Shown here in pieces: positions 49,067 to 58,081 of a stretch of 64,000 bases of DNA. The notes beneath the pieces were generated by a model. That model had not been told where the DNA came from. It worked only from the letters and a program-made list of their open reading frames with translations, and ran no database searches. The position numbers and the translations under genes were made by a program. Numbering within the stretch: the first letter of the stretch is position 1; each line of letters starts with the position of its first letter. Source of the stretch: an uncultured Candidatus Saccharibacteria bacterium (GTDB lineage: Bacteria; Patescibacteriota; Saccharimonadia; Saccharimonadales; Saccharimonadaceae). Location: NCBI GenBank assembly GCA_946222675.1, contig CAMIMA010000002.1, positions 1 to 64,000 of the forward strand, in the 5' to 3' direction.

Positions 49067-49075
49067 ATTTTAGCA
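49067..49075 (-). promoter_or_regulatory. extended -10 (TGCTAAAAT) 7 nt before start codon
   Basis: On the minus strand; start codon at 49059. It lies just upstream of the gltX stop codon on the same strand, so it can be used independently. Confidence 0.6.
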
Positions 49076-49093
49076 CAAACAATATTATAGTTT

Positions 49094-50542
49094 CTAGTTA
49101 GCAGCAACAATTGCAGCATCGAGGCGAGCAAGAGTCTCGTCGCGACCGAGCAAGCGCATCGTTTCTGGTAGGCCAGGGCTAAACGGTGCCCAAGTTAGCG
49201 CGAAGCGGATGATGCCGAATAATACCATCGGCTTCTGATTAGTTTCAACTAGTAGTTGATTGAGGCGGTCCTGTAAAGCAGCTTCATCAGTGAAGTCGAC
49301 ATCCTCTAAAGCGTTTTTGGCTGCGGTCAAGAGATTAACTAGCTCGGCGGTCTCGAACTTTTTAAGTTGTTTATTGTTGGTTACCATCGTCCAATCTGGC
49401 GTCGGCCGTTTGAAGAAATATTCTGAAAGTGCCGGTAAGTCAGCAAGCGTCTTGAGACGGTCTTGTACTACAGTTAATACGGCAAGCTGGCGCTCAGGAG
49501 TGGCTGTATTACCAGCTTCACCCCAAAACTTGGTAACGCGAGTAGCCAAATCAGCCACGGTTAGGCGCTTAATCCATTGGGCATTCATCCAAAGCAAACG
49601 CTTTTCATCAAAGCGCGCGCCAGAGCGCTGGACATGAGCAAAACTAAACTTGCTGATTAATTCCTCAAGGGTAAAGATATCTTGCTCGGTGCCGTCATTC
49701 CAGCCAAGGCAGGCAAGGAAATTCAGCATCGCCTCCGGCAGATAGCCCTCGTCGCGATATTCAGTAACCGACTTAGCACCATCGCGTTTGCCGAGCTTTT
49801 TGTGGCCGTCAGGCGCAAGGATATGGGGCAAGTGGGCGAAAATCGGCCGTTTTACCCCGAGAGCATCATATAACGCGAGGTATTTTGGCATTGAACTAAT
49901 ATACTCTTGACCGCGAATAACATGTGTCACTTGCATTAAATTATCGTCTACGATGTGGGCGAAATTGTAAGTTGGCAGGCCGTCTGACTTCATAATAATA
50001 AAGTCATCCACGGCTTCGGCGCCGGCTGAGAGATCACCCATTACTTCGTCGTGCCAGTGGTAGCTCTTAGCTTCGGGCACTTTAAATCGGAGCGCTTCGT
50101 GGCCAGTCCAAGCTGGGGTAACTTCTGGCCGATGCTCGCGATATAAGAATAGTTGGTGATTATTAGCAGCTACCTGTTTAAGCGCCTCAAGTTCGTCGTG
50201 TGAGCGAGGGTCAACATAAGCTAAACCAGCGTCAACTAGCTTTTGCGCCCATTCGTGGTAAATTGCGCGGCGATTGGTTTGATGATAGGGGCCGAAGTTA
50301 CCTTTTTCTTGACCATTACTATCGGGACCCTCATCCCAATCTAGACCAAGCCACTTTAAAACATCGATAATTAAGTCCTCGGCACCAGCGACAAAGCGAC
50401 TTTGGTCAGTATCTTCTATGCGGAGGATGAATTGCCCGTGATTTTGGCGAGCAATAAAATAAGGGTAAAGCGCCGAACGTACATTGCCAACATGAATGTA
50501 GCCAGTAGGGCTTGGCGCAAAACGTGTACGAATATTAGTCAT
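49094..50542 (-). CDS. gltX: glutamyl-tRNA synthetase
   Basis: Class I aaRS, 482 aa from ATG 50542 (upstream in-frame codons have no signal). RTRFAPSPTGYIHVGNVRSALY is the HIGH-type motif (IHVG), DFIIMKSDGLPTYNFAHIVDD the ATP/tRNA region and KLGKRDGAKSV the KMSKS-type motif (LGKRDG). Helical anticodon-binding C-domain. One tRNA-Glu gene lies 1.6 kb downstream. Without gatCAB in view, discrimination between Glu and Gln tRNA cannot be judged. Confidence 0.96.
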   Translation of the reverse strand: MTNIRTRFAPSPTGYIHVGNVRSALYPYFIARQNHGQFILRIEDTDQSRFVAGAEDLIIDVLKWLGLDWDEGPDSNGQEKGNFGPYHQTNRRAIYHEWAQKLVDAGLAYVDPRSHDELEALKQVAANNHQLFLYREHRPEVTPAWTGHEALRFKVPEAKSYHWHDEVMGDLSAGAEAVDDFIIMKSDGLPTYNFAHIVDDNLMQVTHVIRGQEYISSMPKYLALYDALGVKRPIFAHLPHILAPDGHKKLGKRDGAKSVTEYRDEGYLPEAMLNFLACLGWNDGTEQDIFTLEELISKFSFAHVQRSGARFDEKRLLWMNAQWIKRLTVADLATRVTKFWGEAGNTATPERQLAVLTVVQDRLKTLADLPALSEYFFKRPTPDWTMVTNNKQLKKFETAELVNLLTAAKNALEDVDFTDEAALQDRLNQLLVETNQKPMVLFGIIRFALTWAPFSPGLPETMRLLGRDETLARLDAAIVAAN

Positions 50543-50548
50543 GTTTCT

Positions 50549-50554
50549 ATTATA
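50549..50554 (-). promoter_or_regulatory. -10 box 6 nt before gltX start
   Basis: TATAAT on the minus strand, ATG at 50542, no Shine-Dalgarno site. Confidence 0.6.
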
Positions 50555-50631
50555 TAACAATTTGCGAGTCTTGACGGCGCGCATTGATTTATATAAAATA
50601 AGCATTGTAATTATTAAAGAAGGGTAGGAGA

Positions 50632-52035
50632 GTGAATTGGAAAACAATCTTCAAATCGCTTAGGAGTCGCGACATGCTAGCGCGTATCGGCGCGGTCTTA
50701 GGCTTGATTGTGGTATATCGCTTCCTAGCGCACATTCCGGTACCATTAGCCGAGCCAACTGCGCTAAAGGATGTTATATCGCATGCAATTTCATCAAATT
50801 CGTTTGGTGGATTTCTTAACTTGTTGACGGGAGGCGCGCTGGCTAGCTTCTCAATCATGCTTGTGGGGTTGAGCCCATACATTACAGCATCAGTGTTTAC
50901 GCAGATGCTAACTAAGGCAATACCACGAGTTGAAGAGATGAATAAGGATGGTGAGAGTGGCCGTCGTCGCATTAATCAGTGGACTCGTTTGTTGTCATTC
51001 CCACTAGCGATTTTGCAGTCAATTGCCTATATCTTCATTTTGCGTCAGAGTGTTGCAGCACAAAGTCCAACTTTGCAGGCCATGACTCTTGGTCAATGGT
51101 TCATGGCAGTAACAGCTATGACGGCTGGCGCTATGCTGCTAATGTGGATTGGTGAAATTATGACCGAGAAGGGCCTCGGCGGGGGCATTACGCTATTAAT
51201 CGTAATTGGTATTTTGTCGCAGATGCCGCAAACCTTCGTGTCACTTTGGGCGGCGATGACTAACGTAAACGGTAATCCATTTCACTTATTCAACTGGTTC
51301 ACTATCAGCGGTCTAAACAATACAGCAACGTGGATGTCACTTGCGGTAGTACTAGCTATGTTGTTTATTCTATATATGCTAGTGAAAATTAATGAAGGTC
51401 AGCGTGTGTTGACGGTTAACTATGCCCGTCGTGTGCATGGCAATAGCCAATACGGTGGTGTTACTTCAATTTTGCCGATTAAGCTAATTACTGCGGGTGT
51501 GATTCCAGTGATTTTTGCCGTGGCATTCTTGGCATTGCCGGCGTTTGTTGGGCAAATTATGATTGCAGGTAACTTCCACGCTGACATTGGTCGTAACCTA
51601 GTGCTTTGGTTCCAGCGCAACAATAGTGCTGTGCTATCAGGCTGGACACAGCTAATTTATCCGGTAACCTACTTCTTCTTGGTGGTAGCGTTTACATATT
51701 TCTACACTTCTATTGTCTTAAATACGCGCGAACTAGCTGAAGGCTTGCAGAATCAAGGTGGATTCATTGATGGTGTTCGCCCAGGCAAGCGCACCGAGCG
51801 CTATATTGGCCAAGTGGTTAACCGCCTAACATTATTCGGTTCAATTGCACTCGGTATTATCTCCGTTTTACCATTCATCGGTGAATATATTATGATTCAC
51901 TCCGGTATGGCAGCAGCCGCATCAACTTTGTCACTCGGCGGCACAGGACTTCTAATTGTGGTAACTGGCGCACTCGAGTGCTTGCGCCAAACTAATTCAA
52001 GGGCATTAATGGTAACTTATGATGAATATCGCTAA
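50632..52035 (+). CDS. secY: protein translocase subunit SecY
   Basis: 467 aa, ten TM helices. GTG start after AGGAG. It begins with the amphipathic NWKTIFKSLRSRDMLARIG; plug region after LAEPTALKDVI; GGFLNLLTGGALASFSIMLVGLSPYITASV; MWIGEIMTEKGLGGGITLLI; EGQRVLTVNYARRVHGNSQYGG (ribosome-binding loop); LNTRELAEGLQNQGGFIDGVRPGKRTERYI. Divergent from gltX. adk does not follow; a sortase overlaps its end. Confidence 0.97.
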   Translation: MNWKTIFKSLRSRDMLARIGAVLGLIVVYRFLAHIPVPLAEPTALKDVISHAISSNSFGGFLNLLTGGALASFSIMLVGLSPYITASVFTQMLTKAIPRVEEMNKDGESGRRRINQWTRLLSFPLAILQSIAYIFILRQSVAAQSPTLQAMTLGQWFMAVTAMTAGAMLLMWIGEIMTEKGLGGGITLLIVIGILSQMPQTFVSLWAAMTNVNGNPFHLFNWFTISGLNNTATWMSLAVVLAMLFILYMLVKINEGQRVLTVNYARRVHGNSQYGGVTSILPIKLITAGVIPVIFAVAFLALPAFVGQIMIAGNFHADIGRNLVLWFQRNNSAVLSGWTQLIYPVTYFFLVVAFTYFYTSIVLNTRELAEGLQNQGGFIDGVRPGKRTERYIGQVVNRLTLFGSIALGIISVLPFIGEYIMIHSGMAAAASTLSLGGTGLLIVVTGALECLRQTNSRALMVTYDEYR

Positions 52036-52756
52036 TAGTAAATCAATTAAAAGAAAGTCAATTATTGTTGCAGCAGTACTAATTGTGCTAGGTATTGCGA
52101 TGGCGGTAGCGGCTGGCGTAATCTTTAAAAATCGCCAAGATAGCAATCACGACAAACAAATGTGGGATCAACACGCTAAGGAAGCGCAGCTCAATACAGC
52201 TGATGTCACACCTGAAATGCGTGATAAATACCAAACCGCGCCGAATAAGCCACGCTACATTAACATCCCAAAGATTAAGTTGGATAAGGTGCGGGTAATA
52301 GAGGTTGGTCTAACTAACCCAAATCGCAATGGCGAGCAACAAATTGACGCGCCAAAGGGTATTCATGATGCTGGCTGGTTTAATTGTAAAATTAACGACC
52401 GCCAGAATTCTTGCGATAAAACAACTTATCCAGAGGAAAACGACATTAATAATGCTGTGCTGATTGACGGCCATAGTTGTTCAGGCCGTGGTTGCGTGTT
52501 TGACCATATTGATCAACTTAAGCCTGGCGACAAGATCGATTTAGTAATGGGTGACAATAAGACTATTAGCTATAAAGTTGTAACTACCGAGCGTGTTAAA
52601 TTGCAAAACCTCGATATCGACAAGCTATTGCGTCCAGTTACCGCTGGTAAGGCGGGTATGAACCTAATTACTTGTGCCGGTACGTGGAGTATGAAGGATA
52701 CGCGTGGTGTACGTAGCATGGACCAACGCGTGATAGTCTATACTGAAAAACTATAG
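52019..52756 (+). CDS. sortase, co-encoded with secY
   Basis: 245 aa (ATG 52019 or 52022), beginning inside secY (about 17-nt overlap). N-terminal TM helix at about 16-38 (IIVAAVLIVLGIAMAVAAGVI). The sortase barrel has RYINIPKIKLDKVRVIEVGL, His at about 152 in LIDGHSCSGRGCVFDHIDQL, Cys at about 219 in LITCAGTW and Arg in MDQRVIVYTE. Three extra Cys (NCKINDRQNSC, SCSGRGC) could form disulfides. Probably attaches or assembles surface proteins, with the adjacent exported proteins as the obvious candidate substrates. Confidence 0.88.
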   Translation: MMNIANSKSIKRKSIIVAAVLIVLGIAMAVAAGVIFKNRQDSNHDKQMWDQHAKEAQLNTADVTPEMRDKYQTAPNKPRYINIPKIKLDKVRVIEVGLTNPNRNGEQQIDAPKGIHDAGWFNCKINDRQNSCDKTTYPEENDINNAVLIDGHSCSGRGCVFDHIDQLKPGDKIDLVMGDNKTISYKVVTTERVKLQNLDIDKLLRPVTAGKAGMNLITCAGTWSMKDTRGVRSMDQRVIVYTEKL

Positions 52757-52761
52757 TATTA

Positions 52762-52791
52762 TTGCATATACTATTGTGCTAGTGCTATAAT
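52762..52791 (+). promoter_or_regulatory. promoter of the surface-protein cassette
   Basis: TTGCAT (52762-52767), 18 nt ending in TGC, TATAAT (52786-52791). It drives the next three genes separately from secY. Confidence 0.7.
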
Positions 52792-52819
52792 AAAATTGTA
52801 TATTTCATAGGAGGTGGAG

Positions 52820-53374
52820 ATGAACAGTAGTTTGGGAGAAGGAACTTCTAGTGCGCCAAAAGATAGCGTCATTAAAGAAATGGGAACTAGCAAGAAAACA
52901 AGAGGTGGTGTTTGCGCCTACAAGGTCTTCACCATAGTATTAGGTGTTGTGGTGGCAATCGAAACACTGGTGCTTATCTGTTTTGTGGTTATGCTCAGCC
53001 TAAATAACATTAAAATAGTGTCAACTGCGGGTGGCAAACATATCGCTGAAATTTATAGTGTTTGCGATAAGAAGATAATTGATAACTGGAATAAGATCTA
53101 TGACTTTTCAGACAAAGGCGATAATGCTAACCCAGTGCCAAAGGTAAAGCAAATAGCTAATGATGCAAAGAAGCTTAAAAACTACGACAAAGATCCCACT
53201 TGCCAATACTTTATCTTCCAGGATGCAGTGTATGATAATGATACTGATAGTATGCAGAAGTCACTTGATGCTATAGAAAAAGCTGCAGAAAAGGGCGTAT
53301 ATGTTAACGACCACATTTTGTATCGTCAGTCAATCGACAGTATGAGAGATACATTAAAGCAATTTAAGAAGTAG
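52820..53374 (+). CDS. single-pass membrane protein, paralogue A
   Basis: 184 aa, AGGAGG upstream. Cytoplasmic N-terminus of about 35 residues, TM at about 36-62 (VFTIVLGVVVAIETLVLICFVVML), then an extracytoplasmic helical domain of 120 residues with conserved Cys (YSVCDKKIIDNWNKIYDF, DPTCQYFIFQDAVY, YRQSIDSMRDTLKQFK). It matches the next gene along its length. No known family; the two Cys may form a disulfide. Confidence 0.6.
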   Translation: MNSSLGEGTSSAPKDSVIKEMGTSKKTRGGVCAYKVFTIVLGVVVAIETLVLICFVVMLSLNNIKIVSTAGGKHIAEIYSVCDKKIIDNWNKIYDFSDKGDNANPVPKVKQIANDAKKLKNYDKDPTCQYFIFQDAVYDNDTDSMQKSLDAIEKAAEKGVYVNDHILYRQSIDSMRDTLKQFKK

Positions 53375-53407
53375 GAACATTTATAACATAGCTTAGTTAG
53401 GGGGCAT

Positions 53408-53929
53408 ATGGACAGTGAGTCAATATATAATGATGCAAACAAAGCAAACAACAACAAAACCAAGATTATTGCTATAATTTTAGGCGTAATTGTCGGGATC
53501 TACACACTAGTTTTCTTGGTATTAGGTGCTATGATAGGCACTAATACGCTAAAAATAGTAGCAACCGTAAATGGTAGAAATATTACCGAAATATATACCG
53601 TGTGCGATAATAAAGTCATTGATCAGTGGAACAAGATTTACGACTTTGAATCGCATAAAAGCGACTCTAAATACAATGTTGTTGCTGATGTTAATAAACT
53701 AGTTAGCGAGATAAAGAATAAGCCAAATTACGACAAGGATATTACTTGTCAATATTTTCTGTATCAGGATGCGATGTACCGATCAGATCGCCAAGACCTA
53801 GAAAGTATAATAAATAAAATGAAAGAGCTGCATAGCACTGGTGTGTCAGTTAGTGACCGCGTCAACTATCGACAGTCAATAAGCGATATAGAGAGAAGCT
53901 ATAATTTATTCACCGCAAGCAAGAAATAG
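53408..53929 (+). CDS. single-pass membrane protein, paralogue B
   Basis: 173 aa. Same layout as paralogue A: TM at about 18-44 (IIAIILGVIVGIYTLVFLVLGAMIG), then LKIVATVNGRNITEIYTVCDNKVIDQWNKIYDFE, YDKDITCQYFLYQDAMY and YRQSISDIERSY. Clearly a tandem duplicate, now diverged. A start codon after AGGGGGC, 33 nt from the previous stop, suggests the same mRNA. Confidence 0.6.
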   Translation: MDSESIYNDANKANNNKTKIIAIILGVIVGIYTLVFLVLGAMIGTNTLKIVATVNGRNITEIYTVCDNKVIDQWNKIYDFESHKSDSKYNVVADVNKLVSEIKNKPNYDKDITCQYFLYQDAMYRSDRQDLESIINKMKELHSTGVSVSDRVNYRQSISDIERSYNLFTASKK

Positions 53930-53941
53930 AGGTTATATAGA

Positions 53942-56900
53942 ATGTATATAGGTAATAATCCACGCAATAATAAATACATTGTACCCCTATGCGGCTTCTT
54001 GCTATCGATATTATCTTTATTGGCGATACCTCAAATTTGTTTTAGCACTGCGTTCGACGGTAACTATGATAGTTCCAACCATCTCTATACGAAAGAGGCA
54101 GGGGCAGATGGGTGCGTTCATGTTAGTTACACTAATGGTGGTTGGCAAAACATGAATTTAGGTGTATCAGAATATATCAATACTAACGCCTCAATTAACA
54201 TGTCGGCAACTAATATCCAGTTCGTAGATCCTAGTTCTTGCCATTGCGATGGCAATGATTACTATAACTGTGGACAATACAATGGTAAAGAAATTAAATT
54301 CGGCGGCAGCACAATGTCTGGTGGGTCTGTTTCTGGAGCAAAGGGGCAAACTTTCACATACGGCAATATGTCAGTCCAGGTTGACATTGGTTCTGTTTTA
54401 GGAGCTGAGCCAGGGTCTACGTATAGAAGAACCTATTATTATTATAGTTGCAACGGGGGGAGCGGTAGACATACTAATGATAGAGAATGCCCAACCGAGT
54501 CAGCGAAAGAAAAACAGAAGCAGGCTGAAAAGCCAGGGGGGGGCGGTTGGTATGAATGCGGCCTCTCCCCTCACGAAATTTGCTATCATCGCGATTATCC
54601 AAATCACAGCTATTGGTACGCCTATGTAACAGCTGAAGTAGATAGAAATGTAGCAAGGCCAGGGGAAACAGTATACTTTACATATAAAGTACACTTTTTA
54701 GGTGGTACTAGAATCGGACAAGCTGGCGATGGAGGCCATAACTTTGGCGTCGCCGGAACAGAGAGCGAGGGTACGGGCGCGCTTACTACTTCCGACCCAG
54801 TAACAGTAAATCTTGATACAGACAATAATGGTGGTAGAACCCATGAGGTACATACTATTACTGGCTATCCAGGCGAGGTAAAGCAGTTTGTAATTCCTAA
54901 AGTTATAGATCAAAACGATGTTGGCCATAACGTAGTTGGCACCATATCCATTTCACCGATCGATTGGCGTTGTACGTGGCACGGCGAGTGTTACTCTAGA
55001 AGAGCTTCCGCTGATGTTACTGTTCACTACAACTGGGATAACGATTTAAAAAGCGAGCACCGTGTCGACTCTCACTGGAACCAATCTAAGCCATATGGCA
55101 CTGAAATTGTTAATGCCTATCCAAAAGATAATGTCTATTTTAAGCATACCGGTAATCTACGCTATCATTACATAGGGGATGCATTATATACAAAAACTAA
55201 TAGCGACATCAATTACTACGACCATAATAATCTCCTAGGCAGTAAATGGGTCGACCAATGGAGCTTTGGGACGTATCCTGGCACTAGCCGTCCAGTAGTT
55301 GAAGGCTATGTTAACAATACACATTTACCACTAAACGTTACGCAAGACAACGTTAACACTACAATGTGCGAGCATATAACAGCTAAGCCTGGCGCATTTC
55401 ATCCATACTGGCGACACCGTGACCAAAGTGGTTACTTCGATCCGGAACGTTCGTCAAATGAAGTGTGTGTCCACTTCCCGTATCACTACACATTCGAGAA
55501 ACCACCGTACGGCCCAGCTCCACGCACCTGTTCATGGTATGGTAATTGCCCGGGTAATTTATTGCCAAAAGACCAGACAGAAAGTGGTATAAAGCTAGTA
55601 GTGCATAGAGAGAGCGACGACCGCGTACTGTTGGGCGATCCGTTCGAATTCAAGAGTAACATGAGCTTCGGCGGCGGCAGAACTAAAACTAAGCCATATA
55701 AGTTCCACTCTTACATAGCAGTAGTTAATGGCGACGCAGTAAACACTAATAATATGGAAGGGCCATTAGTGTATCCAAATGCGCAAGGGTTTAATAACAG
55801 CGCATTTAACTGTATGATTGGTGTAAAAAATGGTGCACATAAGATAGCACCGGGCAATATTAAAAAATGCTATGAGTTATGTAGCGGTCGAGGTGACTGG
55901 AACGGTAAAATAACCTGTGAAGTCGACCAAAAAGATGGCATTGCTTGGAACGATACAAGTGGTAAAACAATTGCGTACGATGGCCAGTTTAACGAAACAT
56001 TGTTTAGGCAAGCAAGACCAAAGCCGGGTGACAAGATTTGTTACTGGGCAGCAATTTCCGACTGGGCTGCAATCGATGACATATCAGCCCCATCAATACT
56101 AGTATCAAATATGGTTTGTACTGATGTTGCCAAACAGCCGCAAATGAAGATTATCGGTGGCGATGCGATCGCTGGCAAAAATATTGTTGGCGCAGTCTAC
56201 AATAAGGTTAATCCAATTAACGGTAATCGCGGCTCATGGTCGCAGTATGGATTATTTGCCCATGATGGTATTAGCCACTTCGGCTCAGCTGGCTTTTCTA
56301 ATCCATGGTACGTACACCACAACAATAGCTGCCGTTTATCGTATGCAAACCAAACTGGGCTATCAAGCAATCCTTGCAATATAGACAAGTTGGGCAAGTT
56401 GGGCCATTTTGGTATGAGTAGCGATGGTGTTAGTGGGTATGCTCCAAAGATACCGGATATTGACGAATCGTCAGCTAAGTTGAAGCCGTTGTTAGGCGAA
56501 TTAAACCTCAATACCATTGGCAAGGGTGTAACAGTGGGTTTGGTATACAGAGGTGTTGGCGATCTTAATATTTATGGTGATTTGGCGGATAAAGCTAGAG
56601 TTGTGGTTTATGTGCCAAAGGGCAGAATGGACCCAGATAACCCACAAGTGAATATAACTGGCGACATAAAGCCGAAGAGTAAGTCGTTTGATCGATTAAG
56701 CAGTATTCCTTCGCTAACAGTAATTGCCGATAATGATATAAACGTTAACGCTGCTGTATCCAATATGTTTGGAAACTACATATCACGTGGCGGTCGCATT
56801 TCTACATGTAAGGAAGCTAAAGGCACTGAAACTGACGATACCGGATACAAGGTGAAGCCTCGTGTTATATCTACTAAGCTAGGCGTAGAGGGATCGATGG

Positions 56901-57151
56901 TGTGCAATAGAAAGCCACTCAAGGTACAGGGAACGTTGATCTCAGCCGGCGATGTCATCTTTTACCGCACTTACGGGTCGGAAAACTTCGACGAGAAGAC
57001 GCATCACGACGAAAAAGTACGTGCTTTAGCTAGTGAGGAGGTTGATTATACGCCGAATACTTTCTTACTACCGTATTATCAAAGCTACAATTTTGAAGAT
57101 AAGACCAGCTTTATCGTGCGAACAGCAAAGAATATGATACCTCGGTATTAG
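53942..57151 (+). CDS. very large exported surface protein, 1069 aa
   Basis: Signal peptide at about 12-36 (IVPLCGFLLSILSLLAIPQICFS). The mature part is beta-rich and unusually rich in Cys, His, Tyr and Asn. A DUF11-like segment lies near 230-300 (VDRNVARPGETVYFTYKVHFLGGT). The last 200 residues hold a repeated LxVxGDI-like pattern (GDLNIYGDL, IADNDINVNAAVSNM, VQGTLISAGDVIFYRTYGS) and the protein ends in MIPRY. From memory, Patescibacteria surface proteins often end in a similar PRY/PRF tail. No LPxTG motif or C-terminal TM helix, so anchoring is unclear. Last gene of the cassette. Confidence 0.6.
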   Translation: MYIGNNPRNNKYIVPLCGFLLSILSLLAIPQICFSTAFDGNYDSSNHLYTKEAGADGCVHVSYTNGGWQNMNLGVSEYINTNASINMSATNIQFVDPSSCHCDGNDYYNCGQYNGKEIKFGGSTMSGGSVSGAKGQTFTYGNMSVQVDIGSVLGAEPGSTYRRTYYYYSCNGGSGRHTNDRECPTESAKEKQKQAEKPGGGGWYECGLSPHEICYHRDYPNHSYWYAYVTAEVDRNVARPGETVYFTYKVHFLGGTRIGQAGDGGHNFGVAGTESEGTGALTTSDPVTVNLDTDNNGGRTHEVHTITGYPGEVKQFVIPKVIDQNDVGHNVVGTISISPIDWRCTWHGECYSRRASADVTVHYNWDNDLKSEHRVDSHWNQSKPYGTEIVNAYPKDNVYFKHTGNLRYHYIGDALYTKTNSDINYYDHNNLLGSKWVDQWSFGTYPGTSRPVVEGYVNNTHLPLNVTQDNVNTTMCEHITAKPGAFHPYWRHRDQSGYFDPERSSNEVCVHFPYHYTFEKPPYGPAPRTCSWYGNCPGNLLPKDQTESGIKLVVHRESDDRVLLGDPFEFKSNMSFGGGRTKTKPYKFHSYIAVVNGDAVNTNNMEGPLVYPNAQGFNNSAFNCMIGVKNGAHKIAPGNIKKCYELCSGRGDWNGKITCEVDQKDGIAWNDTSGKTIAYDGQFNETLFRQARPKPGDKICYWAAISDWAAIDDISAPSILVSNMVCTDVAKQPQMKIIGGDAIAGKNIVGAVYNKVNPINGNRGSWSQYGLFAHDGISHFGSAGFSNPWYVHHNNSCRLSYANQTGLSSNPCNIDKLGKLGHFGMSSDGVSGYAPKIPDIDESSAKLKPLLGELNLNTIGKGVTVGLVYRGVGDLNIYGDLADKARVVVYVPKGRMDPDNPQVNITGDIKPKSKSFDRLSSIPSLTVIADNDINVNAAVSNMFGNYISRGGRISTCKEAKGTETDDTGYKVKPRVISTKLGVEGSMVCNRKPLKVQGTLISAGDVIFYRTYGSENFDEKTHHDEKVRALASEEVDYTPNTFLLPYYQSYNFEDKTSFIVRTAKNMIPRY

Positions 57152-57165
57152 AATCACACTCGCCT

Positions 57166-57197
57166 AATAACAGCCAGCCGCAAGGTTGGCTGTTATT
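57166..57197 (+). terminator. rho-independent terminator
   Basis: AATAACAGCCA...TGGCTGTTATT followed by TTA; ends the surface-protein cassette. Confidence 0.85.
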
Positions 57198-57256
57198 TTA
57201 TTGAAACCTATTGCGTTACGTTAAAAAATAGTGTATAATTACAAATTGTAGTTACT

Positions 57257-57535
57257 ATGGCTGTAGACAAGGAAGTAATCAAAATCAATGGTACCGTGGT
57301 GGAAGCCCTACCTGGTACTAAATTTAGGGTAGAACTTGAAAATGGCCATACTATTATCGCCATTATATCAGGCAAGATGCGTAAGCATTACATTCGTTTG
57401 GTACAGGGAGATAAGGTTGAAGTTGAGATGACCCCATACGATCTCACGCGGGGAAGAATCAGCTTTCGACTACGTGAGGAAAAAAATTTAAGTGCACCGC
57501 AGGGAAGCGGTCAGAAAGGACATAGCCGAAGATGA
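57257..57535 (+). CDS. infA: translation initiation factor IF-1
   Basis: 92 aa against 72 usually. OB fold: VIKINGTVVEALPGTKFRVELENGHTIIAIISGKMRKHYIRLVQGDKVEVEMTPYDLTRGRISFR. The extra 20 residues at the C-terminus are basic and Gly/Ser-rich. A -10-like TATAAT lies about 17 nt before the ATG, with no Shine-Dalgarno site. Starts the second half of the spc/alpha operon. Confidence 0.95.
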   Translation: MAVDKEVIKINGTVVEALPGTKFRVELENGHTIIAIISGKMRKHYIRLVQGDKVEVEMTPYDLTRGRISFRLREEKNLSAPQGSGQKGHSRR

Positions 57536-57648
57536 AAGTCTCAGCTAGCGTTAAGAAACGCAGCCCAGATGACAAGTTAGTGCGTCGTAAGGGTCGCCTA
57601 CGCGTCATCAACAAGATGAAGCCACGTAATAAGCAGAGGCAAGGCTAA
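57532..57648 (+). CDS. rpmJ: 50S ribosomal protein L36, zinc-free form
   Basis: 38 aa: MKVSASVKKRSPDDKLVRRK then GRLRVINKMKPRNKQRQG. It aligns over its full length with L36, but the CxxC...C...H zinc ligands are replaced (RSPDD for the first pair, N for the third Cys). It overlaps infA by 4 nt (ATGA). Gap of 8 nt with AAGGAGAG to rpsM. Confidence 0.95.
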   Translation: MKVSASVKKRSPDDKLVRRKGRLRVINKMKPRNKQRQG

Positions 57649-57656
57649 GGAGAGAT

Positions 57657-58043
57657 ATGGCAAGATTTGCTAACGTTGAGGTTCCTGCTGACAAGCAGAT
57701 TGCAGTGGCATTGACCTACATTTATGGCATCGGCCCAAAGTTGGCTGGTGACATTGTCAAAGCCGCTAAAGTAAAGCCTGAGACCCGCACTAAGGATCTC
57801 AAGCCAGAAGAAGAGCGCAAGCTCCGCGAGATTATCGACGCTAATTACACCGTAGAAGGTGATTTGCGCCGCATTGTCGCTGGCAACATTAAGCGCCTAA
57901 AGGATATTAACTCTTACCGTGGTCTACGCCACAAGGCCAACCTACCAGTACACGGTCAGCGTACTCGTACGAATGCCCGTACTAAGCGTGGTAAGCGTAT
58001 CGCCGTTGGTGGCAGCCAGCCAAAGGCAGCAAGTAAGACCTAG
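57657..58043 (+). CDS. rpsM: 30S ribosomal protein S13
   Basis: 128 aa. ARFANVEVPADKQIAVALTYIYGIGPKLAGDIVKAA (HhH) and LKDINSYRGLRHKANLPVHGQRTRTNARTKRGKRIAVGG. Head-domain protein contacting the P-site tRNA. Confidence 0.97.
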   Translation: MARFANVEVPADKQIAVALTYIYGIGPKLAGDIVKAAKVKPETRTKDLKPEEERKLREIIDANYTVEGDLRRIVAGNIKRLKDINSYRGLRHKANLPVHGQRTRTNARTKRGKRIAVGGSQPKAASKT

Positions 58044-58081
58044 GATAGTCGAGTTAGGAAGGTAAATAAGGAAAGGAATCT

